Below, one piece after another: positions 36,692-46,450 of a DNA stretch of 64,000 nt. Below the pieces are notes generated by a model that saw nothing but the letters and a program-made list of their open reading frames with translations, searched no databases and was not told the origin of the DNA. Origin of the DNA: CAYZTY01 sp964444665 (GTDB lineage: Bacteria; Planctomycetota; Phycisphaerae; Sedimentisphaerales; CAYZTY01). The stretch spans positions 305,037-369,036 of the forward strand of contig CAYUIE010000001.1 in NCBI GenBank assembly GCA_964444665.1, given 5' to 3'. A program made the position numbers and the translations under genes. How positions within the stretch are numbered: the first letter of the stretch is position 1; each line of letters begins with the position of its first letter.

Positions 36692-37621
36692 ATGCGATTA
36701 CAGAACTGCAGAAAAGTTTACGGCCAAACATTAGTAGAATTAGGTAAACAGAATCAACGAATCGTGGTACTGGAAGCCGACCTGGGTAAATCGACAATGA
36801 GCTGTCTTTTCCAGGACGCCTATCCTGAGCGATATTTTGAGATGGGTATTGCCGAGCAAAATATGGTCTCTACGGCTGCCGGGCTGGCCTTGACGGGTAA
36901 AATTCCCTTTGTGAATTCATTTGCCGTTTTCTCAACTGGCCGGCCTTACGACCAGATTCGCCAGAGCGTATGTATCGGCAAACTGAATGTCAAAATAATC
37001 GGGTCCAGTTGCGGCCTTTCAGATTTCGGGGACGGTGCGACGCATCAGGGTATTGAAGACATAGCACTGATGCGGGGCCTGCCGAATATGACGGTCCTTG
37101 CGCCGGTGGATGGAATCGAAACAAAGAAGATGGTAAAAGCCGCGGTCGATTATGAAGGCCCGGTTTATATCCGCATCAATCGTAATGAGCTGCCGGACCT
37201 GTCTGACGAAAACGAACAATTCGAAATCGGCAAACCGTATGTCATTCGGCAGGGAAACGACATTACCGTCTTTGCACACGGCATTATGGTATCGAAGGCG
37301 CTCAAGGCGGCCGAGCTACTTGCAGAGGAAGGAATATCACTGCAAGTTGTCAATATGAGTACGGTGAAGCCGATTGATGATGAAGCAGTTAAAAAACTGG
37401 TACAAGGCAGTAAAGGTGTTATTACCGCTGAGGAGCATACGATAATGGGCGGGCTGGCAAGCGCAATTACGCATATATTACGCCGGTCGGCTATACCGAT
37501 TGAGTGCGTTGCCATTCAGGACCAATTCGGCCAGTCTGCTCTCGACTATGAAAAGCTTCTTGAGCATTACGGCCTTACCACTGAAGAGATTATTCGTTCA
37601 GCGCGAGACTTGCTGAGTTAA
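36692..37621 (+). CDS. Transketolase, C-terminal subunit
   Basis: 309 residues carrying the pyrimidine-binding and C-terminal domains. The conserved glutamate lies in YFEMGIAEQNMVSTAAGLAL; substrate-site residues occur around DGATHQGIEDIALMRGLPNM; the C-terminal domain starts near residue 190 and shows GVITAEEHTIMGGLASAI. It needs the N-terminal subunit encoded just upstream. GGAG lies before ATG 36692. Dehydrogenase genes follow at 15 bases, which supports one operon. Split DXP-synthase-like proteins are an alternative, but the arrangement fits transketolase. Confidence 0.93.
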   Translation: MRLQNCRKVYGQTLVELGKQNQRIVVLEADLGKSTMSCLFQDAYPERYFEMGIAEQNMVSTAAGLALTGKIPFVNSFAVFSTGRPYDQIRQSVCIGKLNVKIIGSSCGLSDFGDGATHQGIEDIALMRGLPNMTVLAPVDGIETKKMVKAAVDYEGPVYIRINRNELPDLSDENEQFEIGKPYVIRQGNDITVFAHGIMVSKALKAAELLAEEGISLQVVNMSTVKPIDDEAVKKLVQGSKGVITAEEHTIMGGLASAITHILRRSAIPIECVAIQDQFGQSALDYEKLLEHYGLTTEEIIRSARDLLS

Positions 37622-37636
37622 TGAAAGGCACATTTG

Positions 37637-38686
37637 ATGCAAACAATGAAGGCTGTGGTTAAATACTCGACTGATGCAGGCGCAACCGAACTAAGAGATG
37701 TTCCAGTCCCCGAAATCGGGCCTGACGAGGTACTGGTCGAAGTTGCCTTTATCGGCGTGTGCGGCACCGACCCGCATATGCACCACAATCGAATATCTTT
37801 CAAGATGAACGTGCCTATAATTTTGGGACACGAATTTTCAGGGAAAATTGTCAAAGTTGGCGACAACGCAGAAGAATTCGAAATCGGACAGCACGTAACC
37901 GCAGAGACCCATGCGGATTACTGTGGCAAATGCGCCCTTTGTCGAACCAATAATTACCATATCTGCTCGCAGCGCAAAGGCTACGGTTTTCACGTGGACG
38001 GCGCATTTGCGAAATATGTAAAAGTTCCTACAAGAATTATTCACAATCTTCCCGAACAGGTCTCTTTAAGGCAGGCTTGCCTGACCGAGCCGCTTTGCGT
38101 GGCCTATAAGGCGGTGGTTGATAATTCCACCGTTCGGCCGGGCGATACGGTCGTTGTAATCGGTCCCGGTCCCATCGGGCTTCTATGTATCAGGATGGCC
38201 AAGCTTACGGGCGCAAGCCAAATAGTCGCTATCGGGACCAAAGGTGATGATAAGCGCCTACAAATGGCAAAACAGTTCGGTGCCACAATTACCATTAACA
38301 GCAGCAGCCAAGAACCTTTGCCGCAGATTTTAGCTTTAGGCGATGGTTACGGGGCGGACCTTATCATCGACACGGCCGGTCCGGCTGAGACGCTTGCTCT
38401 TTCTATGCAGGCCGTTCGACCCGGCGGACAGATAACCAAAATCGGCTGGGGACCCAAGCCGGTGAATATTAGTCTGGACCCACTGATTTCGAAATCGGTA
38501 ACACTTAAAGGACATTTCAGTCATACATGGGATGTGTGGGAGAAATGTTTAACACTTATGGCCGGCGGGCAGGTGAATCTGGAGACATTAATAACGCACG
38601 AGCTATCCATCGAAGAGTGGGAAAAGGCCTTTGAACTCGTGGAAAGTAAACAGGCGGTCAAGGTGGTTCTGAAACCTATTGATTGA
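37637..38686 (+). CDS. Zinc-dependent medium-chain alcohol/polyol dehydrogenase
   Basis: About 349 residues from ATG 37637, which has AAAGG at suitable distance. Catalytic zinc ligands are in GVCGTDPHMHHN and LGHEFSG; the four structural-zinc cysteines are in CGKCALCRTNNYHIC; the NAD-binding motif is VVVIGPGPIGLLCIRMAKLT. Similar to threonine/sorbitol-type dehydrogenases. The substrate is probably a sugar alcohol or hydroxy acid. It sits between split transketolase and a beta-hydroxyacid dehydrogenase, so the unit likely feeds or drains a carbohydrate pathway. Confidence 0.9.
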   Translation: MQTMKAVVKYSTDAGATELRDVPVPEIGPDEVLVEVAFIGVCGTDPHMHHNRISFKMNVPIILGHEFSGKIVKVGDNAEEFEIGQHVTAETHADYCGKCALCRTNNYHICSQRKGYGFHVDGAFAKYVKVPTRIIHNLPEQVSLRQACLTEPLCVAYKAVVDNSTVRPGDTVVVIGPGPIGLLCIRMAKLTGASQIVAIGTKGDDKRLQMAKQFGATITINSSSQEPLPQILALGDGYGADLIIDTAGPAETLALSMQAVRPGGQITKIGWGPKPVNISLDPLISKSVTLKGHFSHTWDVWEKCLTLMAGGQVNLETLITHELSIEEWEKAFELVESKQAVKVVLKPID

Positions 38687-38716
38687 GATTGTATAAAATT
38701 GAAAGCGAGGCGAGAA

Positions 38717-39607
38717 ATGAAGAAGAAAATCGGGTTTATCGGCCTTGGCGTTATGGGTAAGCCAATGGCCAAGAATCTGTTAAAGGCAGGCTATTCGTTA
38801 ATTGTTTACGACATCCGGCCTGAGCCGGTTAAAGAGCTTGTGGCAGCCGGCGCCCAACAAGGCAACTCCAGCAAAGACGTTGCGGAAAAAAGCGAAGTTA
38901 TTATCACTATGCTGCCAAACAGCCCTGAGGTAAAGGAGGTTGTGCTGGGAAAGGACGGCGTGCTGGAAGGAGTAAAGCCGGGGACTATCCTGATTGATAT
39001 GAGCTCCATCGCGCCTTTAGTCTCGAAGGAGGTCTCGGTAAAGGCCCAGGAAAAAGGTCTGAAGATGTTGGATGCTCCGGTAAGCGGCGGAGAGCCCAAG
39101 GCTATTGAGGGGACGCTGTCAATTATGGTTGGAGGTCCTGCCGATATATTCGAGCAGGTCGAAGATATTCTGAAGGTAATGGGCTCCTCGGCGGTCCTGG
39201 TCGGGGATATCGGCAGCGGCAACACGACCAAGCTGGCAAACCAGATTATCGTGGCATTGAATATCGCCGCGATGTCCGAAGCAATGGTGCTGGCCACAAA
39301 GGCCGGTGTACAGCCGAGTAAAGTCTATCAGGCCATTCGAGGTGGTCTTGCCGGGAGTACCGTCCTTGACGCGAAGGTTCCACTGGCATTGAAAAGGAAT
39401 TTCAAACCGGGTTTTCGCATCGAGCTGCACATAAAAGATTTGGCCAATGCTCTGGATACCGCTCACGAGCTGGGTGTACCTGTGCCGCTGGCCAGCCAGG
39501 TAATGGAAATTATGCAGGCCCTTAGAGTAGATGGAAAAGCAAAAGACGACCACGGCGGCATCATTCAGTTCTACGAGAAACTGGCAAAAATACAAGTTAC
39601 AGATTGA
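38717..39607 (+). CDS. NAD(P)-dependent beta-hydroxyacid dehydrogenase (GarR-like)
   Basis: About 296 residues from ATG 38717, preceded by GCGAGG. N-terminal Rossmann motif IGFIGLGVMGKPMAKNL, substrate motif DAPVSGGEPKA, and the catalytic lysine in GNTTKLANQIIVALN. The family includes tartronate semialdehyde reductase and 3-hydroxyisobutyrate dehydrogenase; which substrate is used cannot be told. Last gene of the transketolase operon. Its stop lies 33 bases before the first attachment-like repeat, so the operon ends at the boundary of the accessory region. Confidence 0.9.
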   Translation: MKKKIGFIGLGVMGKPMAKNLLKAGYSLIVYDIRPEPVKELVAAGAQQGNSSKDVAEKSEVIITMLPNSPEVKEVVLGKDGVLEGVKPGTILIDMSSIAPLVSKEVSVKAQEKGLKMLDAPVSGGEPKAIEGTLSIMVGGPADIFEQVEDILKVMGSSAVLVGDIGSGNTTKLANQIIVALNIAAMSEAMVLATKAGVQPSKVYQAIRGGLAGSTVLDAKVPLALKRNFKPGFRIELHIKDLANALDTAHELGVPVPLASQVMEIMQALRVDGKAKDDHGGIIQFYEKLAKIQVTD

Positions 39608-39640
39608 GTCATAAATCGACCAAAGTCGAGCGACATTGAA

Positions 39641-39780
39641 TGGAGGCGGGGGGTTCGAATCCCCGTTGTGCCATTTTTGTAACCTCTTGATAACTAAGGA
39701 GAGGGAGTTAAGCGATTTTAGAACAAAGGCTTAACCTTGTCTGAGAATTTATCACCTGAAATGCTCCCATATTAATCCCG
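39641..39780. repeat. Attachment-like repeat, copy 1
   Basis: Starts with a 45-base core (39641-39685) resembling the T-arm and acceptor end of a tRNA or tmRNA, ending in TTTTTGTAACCT. It is identical to copy 2 at 50033 except for one base. It ends with the box AAATGCTCCCATATTAATCC at 39759-39778. Between lies one GAGAATTTATCA unit. No complete tRNA is present. It lies in the 402-base gap between the transketolase operon and the glutamate-synthase-like gene; the rest of that gap has no gene I can support. Confidence 0.75.
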
Positions 39781-40010
39781 TGAAAAACCGTCCTGTTAGA
39801 CTCCCTGTTGCACCCATTTTCACTTATCTCTTCACTCATATTTCATCGATATAATGTAGTAGTCTCTCTATTGAAAATTATCACATATTTATTGTAAACA
39901 TTGTGCTCGTATGTGCAAAACTGTGTGTTGTGGAAATAGCTGAAGTTTTTCCCCAGGATGCTCGCTTTTGTAATAGCAATTGTAGTAGCAAGGCACGAGT
40001 CTACGCGGCT

Positions 40011-41600
40011 TTAACTTTCAAGAATCCTTTCAACCTTTCCCTCGTCCACATCCATCACATACTGAATTCCACTAACTTCTTTTGCCTCGTGCGTTAAGGC
40101 TGCTATATCGTCCCTGGCTACATGTTCAAGAGAAAACTTTCGACAACCAGCCATTAGTTGGCGTAAGCCTTGGGCAAGGCGCTCATAGTAGGTGTAAAGC
40201 CCCAGGGCACCCGTCGGGAGTTTTTCGAATTCCTTGTCCCCCAGTTCCTTACGCAGCGTTCTTGCGGTTACGAAAATTTCATCCTTAGTATCTCCGAATC
40301 TCTCAATGTACACCGGTATCTGCTGCTCTTCCATCGTGCGGCCTATCGTTTTACCTACCATCGCCGCGGCTATTGGGGCCCGAGCCATTCCAATCAGCTT
40401 TACAAAAGGTGCACCAATGGCAAGGCCTTTGAAAATTTGGTCTTCAAAAGCAAAGCCGCCGGCCAAAGCAAGTGCGGGTAGATACTCGCCCTTGTCGGCA
40501 ATACGTTTGGCATACTGATACAACAGGGAGTGCAGGTGCACAGGAGGAATGCCCCACTCATTCATCATTCGCCAGGGGCTCATACCGGTGCCGCCGCCTG
40601 CACCATCGACAGTTAGAAGGTCTATTTTGTAACGCGAAGCAAACAAAATCGCCCTTGCCAAATCCGCCGGCCGATAGGCCCCGGTTTTGAGGAAAACATA
40701 TTTGGCACCGGCATTACGCAGCTCCTCCACCCGCTTGGCAAATGATTCCTCGGTTACCATTCCCACCCGCGAATGTCTTTCAAACTCCTTAAACGCGCCT
40801 CGTTCAAAAGCCTTGATAACATTCGGGTCAGTCGGGTTCGGAAGGACCACGTAACCGCGATCATACAATAGTTGGGCCTTTTTTAGGTCCGTGATTTTCA
40901 CTTCTCCGCCGATATCCTTGGCACCCTGTCCCCACTTGAGTTCCACGCATTCTACTCCGAGTTTCTCAATGGCATATTCTTGCACACGCAGTCGTGTATC
41001 CTCAACGTTTGCCTGTACGACGATAGTACCATAACCATTCCGCTGATGGTCTTTATAGAGCTTCACACGGCGTTTGAGGTCGGCTGTATCGACCGTCCGA
41101 CCGTTTTTGATAACAGCTTCAACGTCCATTCCAACAACGTTCTCACCGATGGTCAGGCCGGTTCCTGCCAAGGCAGAGCCAATGGCCAGACCTTCCCAGT
41201 TGTTCTTGGCAATGTTTGTTGAGCCAATCCCGGGAATAATCCACGGATAGCGGAATTTTATACCCTTATCATGACCTAAAACCACTTCCAGATTGACAGC
41301 GGGGAAGATGGCCTTATCGCTGTCAGCCTCTATTCCATAAGCGCCGACCGCAGTTCCCATGATATTGAAGTGCGAATAGTCTACCGGATAGGTTTTCTCA
41401 GCGGCGGTGGTTATCATGCCGAAGGGCTGAGGATAAATAACTTCGTGGCCGCGGTAGGCGCTCTTGCCAATTTCGCACATGCCGATGCAGCCGTCCACAC
41501 AGGTGACGCACATACCCGAGGCGGGAACAACAGAACCTTCTGTTCTGTTCTTTGTCAAAGTTGCCGCTGAGGCGTTTATCTTCGAAAACGTAAGTGACAT
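40011..41600 (-). CDS. FMN-binding glutamate synthase-like protein (GltB central domain)
   Basis: 529 residues corresponding to the FMN/iron-sulfur synthase domain of GltB, without the glutaminase domain. A Cys cluster CVTCVDGCIGMC lies near residue 32. The FMN barrel shows WGQGAKDIGGEVK, VDGAGGGTGMSPWRMMNEWG, LALAGGFAFEDQIFKGLAIG and the KLIGMARAPIAAAMVGK stretch. AAGGAG precedes ATG 41600. It is the last gene of an operon with NuoE-, NuoF/GltD- and 2Fe-2S-type proteins, so it may take electrons from that complex. Whether it makes glutamate is uncertain because the ammonia-releasing domain is missing. Confidence 0.88.
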   Translation of the reverse strand: MSLTFSKINASAATLTKNRTEGSVVPASGMCVTCVDGCIGMCEIGKSAYRGHEVIYPQPFGMITTAAEKTYPVDYSHFNIMGTAVGAYGIEADSDKAIFPAVNLEVVLGHDKGIKFRYPWIIPGIGSTNIAKNNWEGLAIGSALAGTGLTIGENVVGMDVEAVIKNGRTVDTADLKRRVKLYKDHQRNGYGTIVVQANVEDTRLRVQEYAIEKLGVECVELKWGQGAKDIGGEVKITDLKKAQLLYDRGYVVLPNPTDPNVIKAFERGAFKEFERHSRVGMVTEESFAKRVEELRNAGAKYVFLKTGAYRPADLARAILFASRYKIDLLTVDGAGGGTGMSPWRMMNEWGIPPVHLHSLLYQYAKRIADKGEYLPALALAGGFAFEDQIFKGLAIGAPFVKLIGMARAPIAAAMVGKTIGRTMEEQQIPVYIERFGDTKDEIFVTARTLRKELGDKEFEKLPTGALGLYTYYERLAQGLRQLMAGCRKFSLEHVARDDIAALTHEAKEVSGIQYVMDVDEGKVERILES

Positions 41601-41614
41601 TGTGTTTGACTCCT

Positions 41615-42301
41615 TTATTCTTGTTTGTCTTTCTTTATCTCACACGCTACACACGGACTCATGTAGCACATCATATCGTCAAACTGTTCTTTCTCGATGC
41701 AGGGCGGCGTAAGATTTGCGCAACCTCCGCAAATCGCTTTTTCCGGTTCGGTATACGTACATCGAAGCTGGCAGGCCGGGCAGACATAAATACAACCGCC
41801 GCACAACCTGCATACATCAGATTTGATATCAAACGGTGTACCGATGCTTCTGTTCTGCCCCCTGTTGCGGAAGCCAATGGCCTTGGCCATCATTTGCTCT
41901 TCGCACATACGTACGCACAGCCCGCAAAGGATACAATCCTCGTATTCCTGTTTGAAACGCTGCTGACGAATGCCGTGTGCTGAGGCGAGGTCCTGGATGA
42001 TTTTAGATTGAGGACACGAGGCCAGCAGAAGTTCCAAAATCATTCTGCGTGCCTTTAGCACCCTCGTTGATGCCGTTCGCACCTTTAGCCCTTCCTCGGC
42101 CGGATATGTGCACGAAGAGACCAATTTTGCCTTCGGTCCTTCTCCGATCTCCACTACGCAAAGCCGGCAGGCTCCATAAGGTGACAATCCATCCATATGA
42201 CACAATGTAGGAATTGGAAATCCAAGAAATCTTGCAGCTTCCAGCAGAGTGGTACCATCCTCGACTGAAACATCCAATCCATTTATTTTCAATGTAATCA
42301 T
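41615..42301 (-). CDS. 2Fe-2S / 4Fe-4S redox subunit (NuoG/HoxU-like)
   Basis: About 228 residues from ATG 42301, which overlaps the stop of the NuoF-GltD gene by four bases. An N-terminal plant-type ferredoxin domain has the CHMDGLSPYGACRLC motif and a later Cys in SSCTYP. A NuoG-like His/Cys region follows, then two 4Fe-4S clusters (CILCGLCVRMCEE, CRLCGGCIYVCPAC) and a Cys-rich tail (CGGCANLTPPC, CYMSPCVAC). This is the layout of the electron-wire subunit of bifurcating hydrogenases and transhydrogenases, without a hydrogen cluster domain. It likely links the flavoprotein to the GltB-like subunit. Confidence 0.88.
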   Translation of the reverse strand: MITLKINGLDVSVEDGTTLLEAARFLGFPIPTLCHMDGLSPYGACRLCVVEIGEGPKAKLVSSCTYPAEEGLKVRTASTRVLKARRMILELLLASCPQSKIIQDLASAHGIRQQRFKQEYEDCILCGLCVRMCEEQMMAKAIGFRNRGQNRSIGTPFDIKSDVCRLCGGCIYVCPACQLRCTYTEPEKAICGGCANLTPPCIEKEQFDDMMCYMSPCVACEIKKDKQE

Positions 42302-45300
42302 GCCGATTTTTCCTCCGCTGCTACGCATTCCGACTCTTCATTTTCGCTGCGCTGTGTGAATCTCAGATCGCACCTAAGACATCTTCGTGCCTCGCGGGTT
42401 GCTTGTTCAACAGACAATTGTTTCTCTACTTCCGCAAAATTCTTTATCCTTGATTTCGCGTCGAGCGTAGCAGGTTCTACTCTTGCTGCATCTTCAAGCT
42501 CTTCATCACTAACCTCAGCAGGTTCTATGAAAACCGCCGGCAGTTTAATTTTAGGTTGCTCAGCGAGTTCTTTGCCACGAAGATAGCGGTCTATAACCTC
42601 TGCCGCCTTTCTGCCTGCAGCAACGGCATTAACAACAGTATTAGGACCCGTTACCAGGTCTCCTCCGGCAAAAACTCCTTTGCGATTTGTACGAAGAGTT
42701 TTCGCGTCAACCTGCAACCTGCCGCCCTTATCAAGCTCTAATCCCATAGAAGCAAGGCAATCACTGTCCGGACGTTCGCCGATAGCCACTATCAAGGTAT
42801 CCAGGGCGATAGTAAACTCAGTACCAGGTATGGGGACTGGTCTGCGTCGGCCGCTTGAGTCAACATCACCCAGTTTGTTTCTGATGCACTCGATGTCGGC
42901 CAGGCGTCCATTTACCGCATCTATTCTTACAGGCTGGACAAATGTTTCAACTTTCACTCCCTCCGCCTCGGCAGCTCTGATGTAACGTATACTTGTTGGC
43001 GAGACTAATGTTTCAAGCCTTATGCCCTCCTCCAGAGCAGCCTCGACTTCTTCGGCGTAAGCGGGCATTTCCTGGGAGGTACGGCGGTAGAGCAGCGTTA
43101 CACTTTTGACTTTTTTCTGACGAATAGCCACTCTCGCGGCGTCTACGGCGGAATTGCCGCCGCCAACGATACCCACGTGCCCATTTGCCATCTCCTCGCC
43201 TCTCAGATTAAATGCCTTAAGGAATTGCATTGATGAGAAAACTCCTTTGGTGTCCTCTCCTTCAAGTCTCAGCCGCCAGCTCTTGTCCGCTCCTATTGCA
43301 AGGAAGATCGCATTGAATCCATCCTTAAATAATTCATCTATGGTTATGTCCCGGCCCAGGATAGTTCCGCACCTGAGGGTGACGTTTTCATCAAGCAGCA
43401 ATTCTATCTCCTTACGTGCAACATCCCGAGGGAGGCGATATTCCGGTATACAGCTAACAAGCATTCCACCCGGCTCATCCCCCGCTTCAATGAGCGTTAC
43501 TTTGTAGCCAAGTAAAGAAAGATAATGAGTGGCTGAGAGACCGGCAGGACCCGCACCTACGACCGCTATCCTATGAGTATACCCGTCCCGTCGGTTGGTC
43601 CTGACAGGTTTATAAATCGAGGGGTCGATACGGTCTGTGATAAATCTTTTCAATGCCCGGATAGCAATAGCTTCACCACCACTTGTAGCAAGGTTGCATC
43701 TTGTTTCGCACTTGCGACCACAAACCCGAGCGCACACCGACGGGAATGGGTTGGCTTGTCTGATGACTTTATAGGCTTCTTTGTATTTACCTTTTTCAAT
43801 CAGTGCAACGTAGCGCCAGACCTCGGTGCCTAAGGGGCAGGCGGTCTGGCAGGCCGCTCCCACTAAATCTTTGCAGACAAAAGCATCACATCTTTTGTCA
43901 ATCACATGCCTGCGGTATTCATCTATAAAGTAGTGAAGGGTACTCAAAACGGGATTCGACGCCGTCTGCCCAAGGCCGCACATCGTCGTGTCCTTTACCA
44001 CTTCCGCTAATTCTTTCAGAAGGTCCAGGTGCTCAAGCGTTCCTTTTCCTCTCGAGATATCATCAAGGATCTCGTACATCCTTTGTGTACCCTTTCGGCA
44101 GGTAAAACATTTGCCGCAGGATTCATCTTTAAGGAAGTTCATAAAGTATTTGGCGACATCAACCATACAGGTATTTTCATCCATAACAATCATACCGCCG
44201 GAGCCCATGATTGATCCTGCCTTGGTTAAGCTGTCGTAATCTACCGACAAATCAAACATATGTGCAGGAATGCAACCCCCTGATGGTCCGCCTGTCTGGA
44301 CCGCCTTTATTTTGGCCTTGCCCACCGGCCCGCCGCCGATGTCGTAGACAATATCCTTGATGCCTATACCCATTGGAACTTCGACAAGGCCGGTATTTTT
44401 GATTTTGCCGACCAGACTGAATATCTTTGTGCCTGAGTTATTCTTAGTCCCGACCTTTGCAAATTCATCGGCTCCCAACCTGAAGATTAAAGGGATGTTT
44501 GCCCAGGTTTCAACGTTGTTAATTGCGGTTGGCTTGCCGTCAATACCTTTTTGTATAGGGAACGGCGGCCGCTGACGCGGCTCACCCATCTTTCCTTCGA
44601 TAGAGCGTATCAGCGCCGTTTCTTCGCCGCACACGAATGCGCCGGCTCCCTTCACCAGCTTGATATCAAATGAAAAATCCGTTCCGAGAATATTCTTACC
44701 CAAAAGGCCGAGTTCACGAGCCTGTTTTAGGCCTATATTGAGGTGCTTAATTGCATAGGGGTATTCATGACGAACATAAACTATACCTTCGGTTGCCCCT
44801 GTACCATAGGCACCAATAATCATTCCCTCGATAATACTATGCGGATTGCCCTCGAGCACGCTGCGGTCCATGTAGGCACCGGGGTCGCCCTCATCAGCAT
44901 TGCACACAAGGAACTTATCGCCCTTACTCGCTTGTTTTGCCAGCAACTCCCATTTTAATCCTGTAGGAAAGCCGCCGCCGCCTCGGCCTCGCAATCCCGA
45001 ATGTTTAACCTGTTCTATAACCCAGTATGGATCACCTTTAGTAAATACCTCCTGCAGCACAGAATATCCGCCGTTTCCAATGTAGTCATAAATTCGGATA
45101 GGATCTACTTTCTCATTCCACGTAAGAAGTCTGCGAACCTGCTTATTGAAGAAGGGTATGTCGTCTTGTTTCTCCACCGGCTTGTCGGTTTCCGGATCTA
45201 CATAAAGCATATCTGTGAGGACTTCGTCTCTTGCCGTTGCCTCAACGATGCGGGCCATTTTTTCGAGGCCGACTCTGGGGTAAAATACCCGTTTAGGCTC

Positions 45301-45540
45301 TACAATTACAGATGGCTCCATTTGGCAAAAACCGTGACAACCAGTAATACGAAGACGAAGTTTTTTGGTCAAACCTTTCGCTAAAATCTCACGCTTAGCT
45401 ACACGTATAAGATCACCAGCCCCACTGGCTAGTCCGCATGTTCCCGTTGGAATAATTATACACGGTTTATTTTTCTCGGTGGAATCAGCAATCGCAACCT
45501 GTAATTTTTTCAGCTCATTTATAGAAGATAATCTTAGCAT
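42298..45540 (-). CDS. NuoF-GltD fusion flavoprotein
   Basis: 1,080 residues. Residues 1-115: thioredoxin-like 2Fe-2S domain (IIPTGTCGLASGAGD, RITGCHGFCQMEPS). About 140-570: NuoF-type NADH/FMN part (LRGRGGGGFPTGLKWEL, NADEGDPGAYMDRSVLEG), SLBB, and a 4Fe-4S site (SCGKCFTCRKGTQRM, MCGLGQ). About 590-1050: GltD/NfnB-like part with N-terminal clusters (ACQTACPLGTEVWRY, CARVCGRKCETRCN), FAD site VVGAGPAGLSATHYLS, NAD(P) site VGIVGGGNSAVDAARVA and FAGGDLVTGPNTVVNA. A C-terminal CLRCDLRF follows. It joins an NADH-reactive and an NADPH-reactive flavoprotein in one chain. Confidence 0.93.
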   Translation of the reverse strand: MLRLSSINELKKLQVAIADSTEKNKPCIIIPTGTCGLASGAGDLIRVAKREILAKGLTKKLRLRITGCHGFCQMEPSVIVEPKRVFYPRVGLEKMARIVEATARDEVLTDMLYVDPETDKPVEKQDDIPFFNKQVRRLLTWNEKVDPIRIYDYIGNGGYSVLQEVFTKGDPYWVIEQVKHSGLRGRGGGGFPTGLKWELLAKQASKGDKFLVCNADEGDPGAYMDRSVLEGNPHSIIEGMIIGAYGTGATEGIVYVRHEYPYAIKHLNIGLKQARELGLLGKNILGTDFSFDIKLVKGAGAFVCGEETALIRSIEGKMGEPRQRPPFPIQKGIDGKPTAINNVETWANIPLIFRLGADEFAKVGTKNNSGTKIFSLVGKIKNTGLVEVPMGIGIKDIVYDIGGGPVGKAKIKAVQTGGPSGGCIPAHMFDLSVDYDSLTKAGSIMGSGGMIVMDENTCMVDVAKYFMNFLKDESCGKCFTCRKGTQRMYEILDDISRGKGTLEHLDLLKELAEVVKDTTMCGLGQTASNPVLSTLHYFIDEYRRHVIDKRCDAFVCKDLVGAACQTACPLGTEVWRYVALIEKGKYKEAYKVIRQANPFPSVCARVCGRKCETRCNLATSGGEAIAIRALKRFITDRIDPSIYKPVRTNRRDGYTHRIAVVGAGPAGLSATHYLSLLGYKVTLIEAGDEPGGMLVSCIPEYRLPRDVARKEIELLLDENVTLRCGTILGRDITIDELFKDGFNAIFLAIGADKSWRLRLEGEDTKGVFSSMQFLKAFNLRGEEMANGHVGIVGGGNSAVDAARVAIRQKKVKSVTLLYRRTSQEMPAYAEEVEAALEEGIRLETLVSPTSIRYIRAAEAEGVKVETFVQPVRIDAVNGRLADIECIRNKLGDVDSSGRRRPVPIPGTEFTIALDTLIVAIGERPDSDCLASMGLELDKGGRLQVDAKTLRTNRKGVFAGGDLVTGPNTVVNAVAAGRKAAEVIDRYLRGKELAEQPKIKLPAVFIEPAEVSDEELEDAARVEPATLDAKSRIKNFAEVEKQLSVEQATREARRCLRCDLRFTQRSENEESECVAAEEKSA

Positions 45541-45558
45541 TACACAACCTTACACAAA

Positions 45559-46449
45559 CTAAACCAAATCCAGCATATGGTTCTTACATCCACGGCGCGA
45601 ACAAATTTGCACTATACCTCCGCCATCGACGAGCATTGGCACCATCGGTGCAGCACAGACGGAGCAATCCGATGTACTGGGAAATTCCACACCACAATGC
45701 GGGCAAAGAAAACTAACCACCGCGCCAGTGGAAACGTCCAGCTCGGAAGCAAAATTGTAACTACCGTACAGGCAGGAAAGCCTGAGCCAACCTTGCTTGT
45801 GGTCATAGGATACGGTTACCCGGATTGATGGGCAGTCATCAATGGCAAAGGTCTCATCTTTAAGGCTATGATTACAATGAGGGCAACTTACATCGATTGG
45901 GAAGATTCGCTTGTCCTTTTTTATCTGGATTTTGTCAAATCCTTTCAGGGCGTCATCTAATAGCTGGCTTACCCTTGATTTTCTGACCTTTGAGAAATAG
46001 TGGCCGTCGATAACAACAACCGGCCCAAGCGCACAGGCACCCAAGCAATTCACCGTCTCCAGTGTAAATTCCTTATCTGCGGTTGTCTGACCGGCTTTGA
46101 TTCCCAGTTGCCGCTCAAGCTCTTCGACAACCCACGGCGCACCCCGAACATGGCAGGCCGTTCCAAGACACGCGTAAATAAGATGCTTACCCCTGGGTTT
46201 CAAGCTGAAAGAATGATAGAACGTAGCAACGCTATATACATCGACCAGAGGACGACCTGTTTTATCGCTTACTATTCTAAGTGATTTTTCGGGAAGATAG
46301 CCATATTCATCCTGGATTTCTTCGAGAATGGCGATAAGTCCGCCCCTGTCTCCATTATGCTTTTCCAGGATTCTCAAGATATCTTTCGAATCAACCTCTT
46401 CCTGGGTGTTGATGTGGTTCTTATTTTTGATGGCGGTGTCTTGTTTCAT
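45559..46449 (-). CDS. NuoE-like 2Fe-2S subunit with C-terminal zinc-ribbon-like extension
   Basis: About 296 residues from ATG 46449, preceded by GAGGAAT; the open frame extends to 46722, but that part is the shadow of the small Cys-rich gene. Residues 20-170 are the NuoE thioredoxin-like domain, with cluster ligands in ACLGTACHVRGA and VNCLGACALGPVV. The remainder is an added domain with CPHCNHSL, CPHCGVEF, CSVCAAP and CSRRGCKN, likely zinc sites; normal NuoE lacks this. It precedes the NuoF-GltD gene by 18 bases and would form the NADH-handling module with it. Confidence 0.88.
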   Translation of the reverse strand: MKQDTAIKNKNHINTQEEVDSKDILRILEKHNGDRGGLIAILEEIQDEYGYLPEKSLRIVSDKTGRPLVDVYSVATFYHSFSLKPRGKHLIYACLGTACHVRGAPWVVEELERQLGIKAGQTTADKEFTLETVNCLGACALGPVVVIDGHYFSKVRKSRVSQLLDDALKGFDKIQIKKDKRIFPIDVSCPHCNHSLKDETFAIDDCPSIRVTVSYDHKQGWLRLSCLYGSYNFASELDVSTGAVVSFLCPHCGVEFPSTSDCSVCAAPMVPMLVDGGGIVQICSRRGCKNHMLDLV

Positions 46450-46450
46450 T

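Noticed and set aside
39641..39685. Complete tRNA gene at attachment-like copy 1 (also considered for copies 2 and 3)
   Set aside because: Only a T-arm-like and acceptor-like part is present; there is no D arm, anticodon arm or matching 5' acceptor strand within 100 bases on either side.
39903..40097. 64-residue plus-strand open frame before the GltB-like gene
   Set aside because: It overlaps the 3' end of the convergent GltB-like gene and has no ribosome site or protein-like composition.
41615..42301. Iron-only hydrogenase
   Set aside because: The 2Fe-2S/4Fe-4S part resembles the front of HydA, but the hydrogen-cluster domain and its cysteine motifs are absent from the protein and from neighbouring genes.
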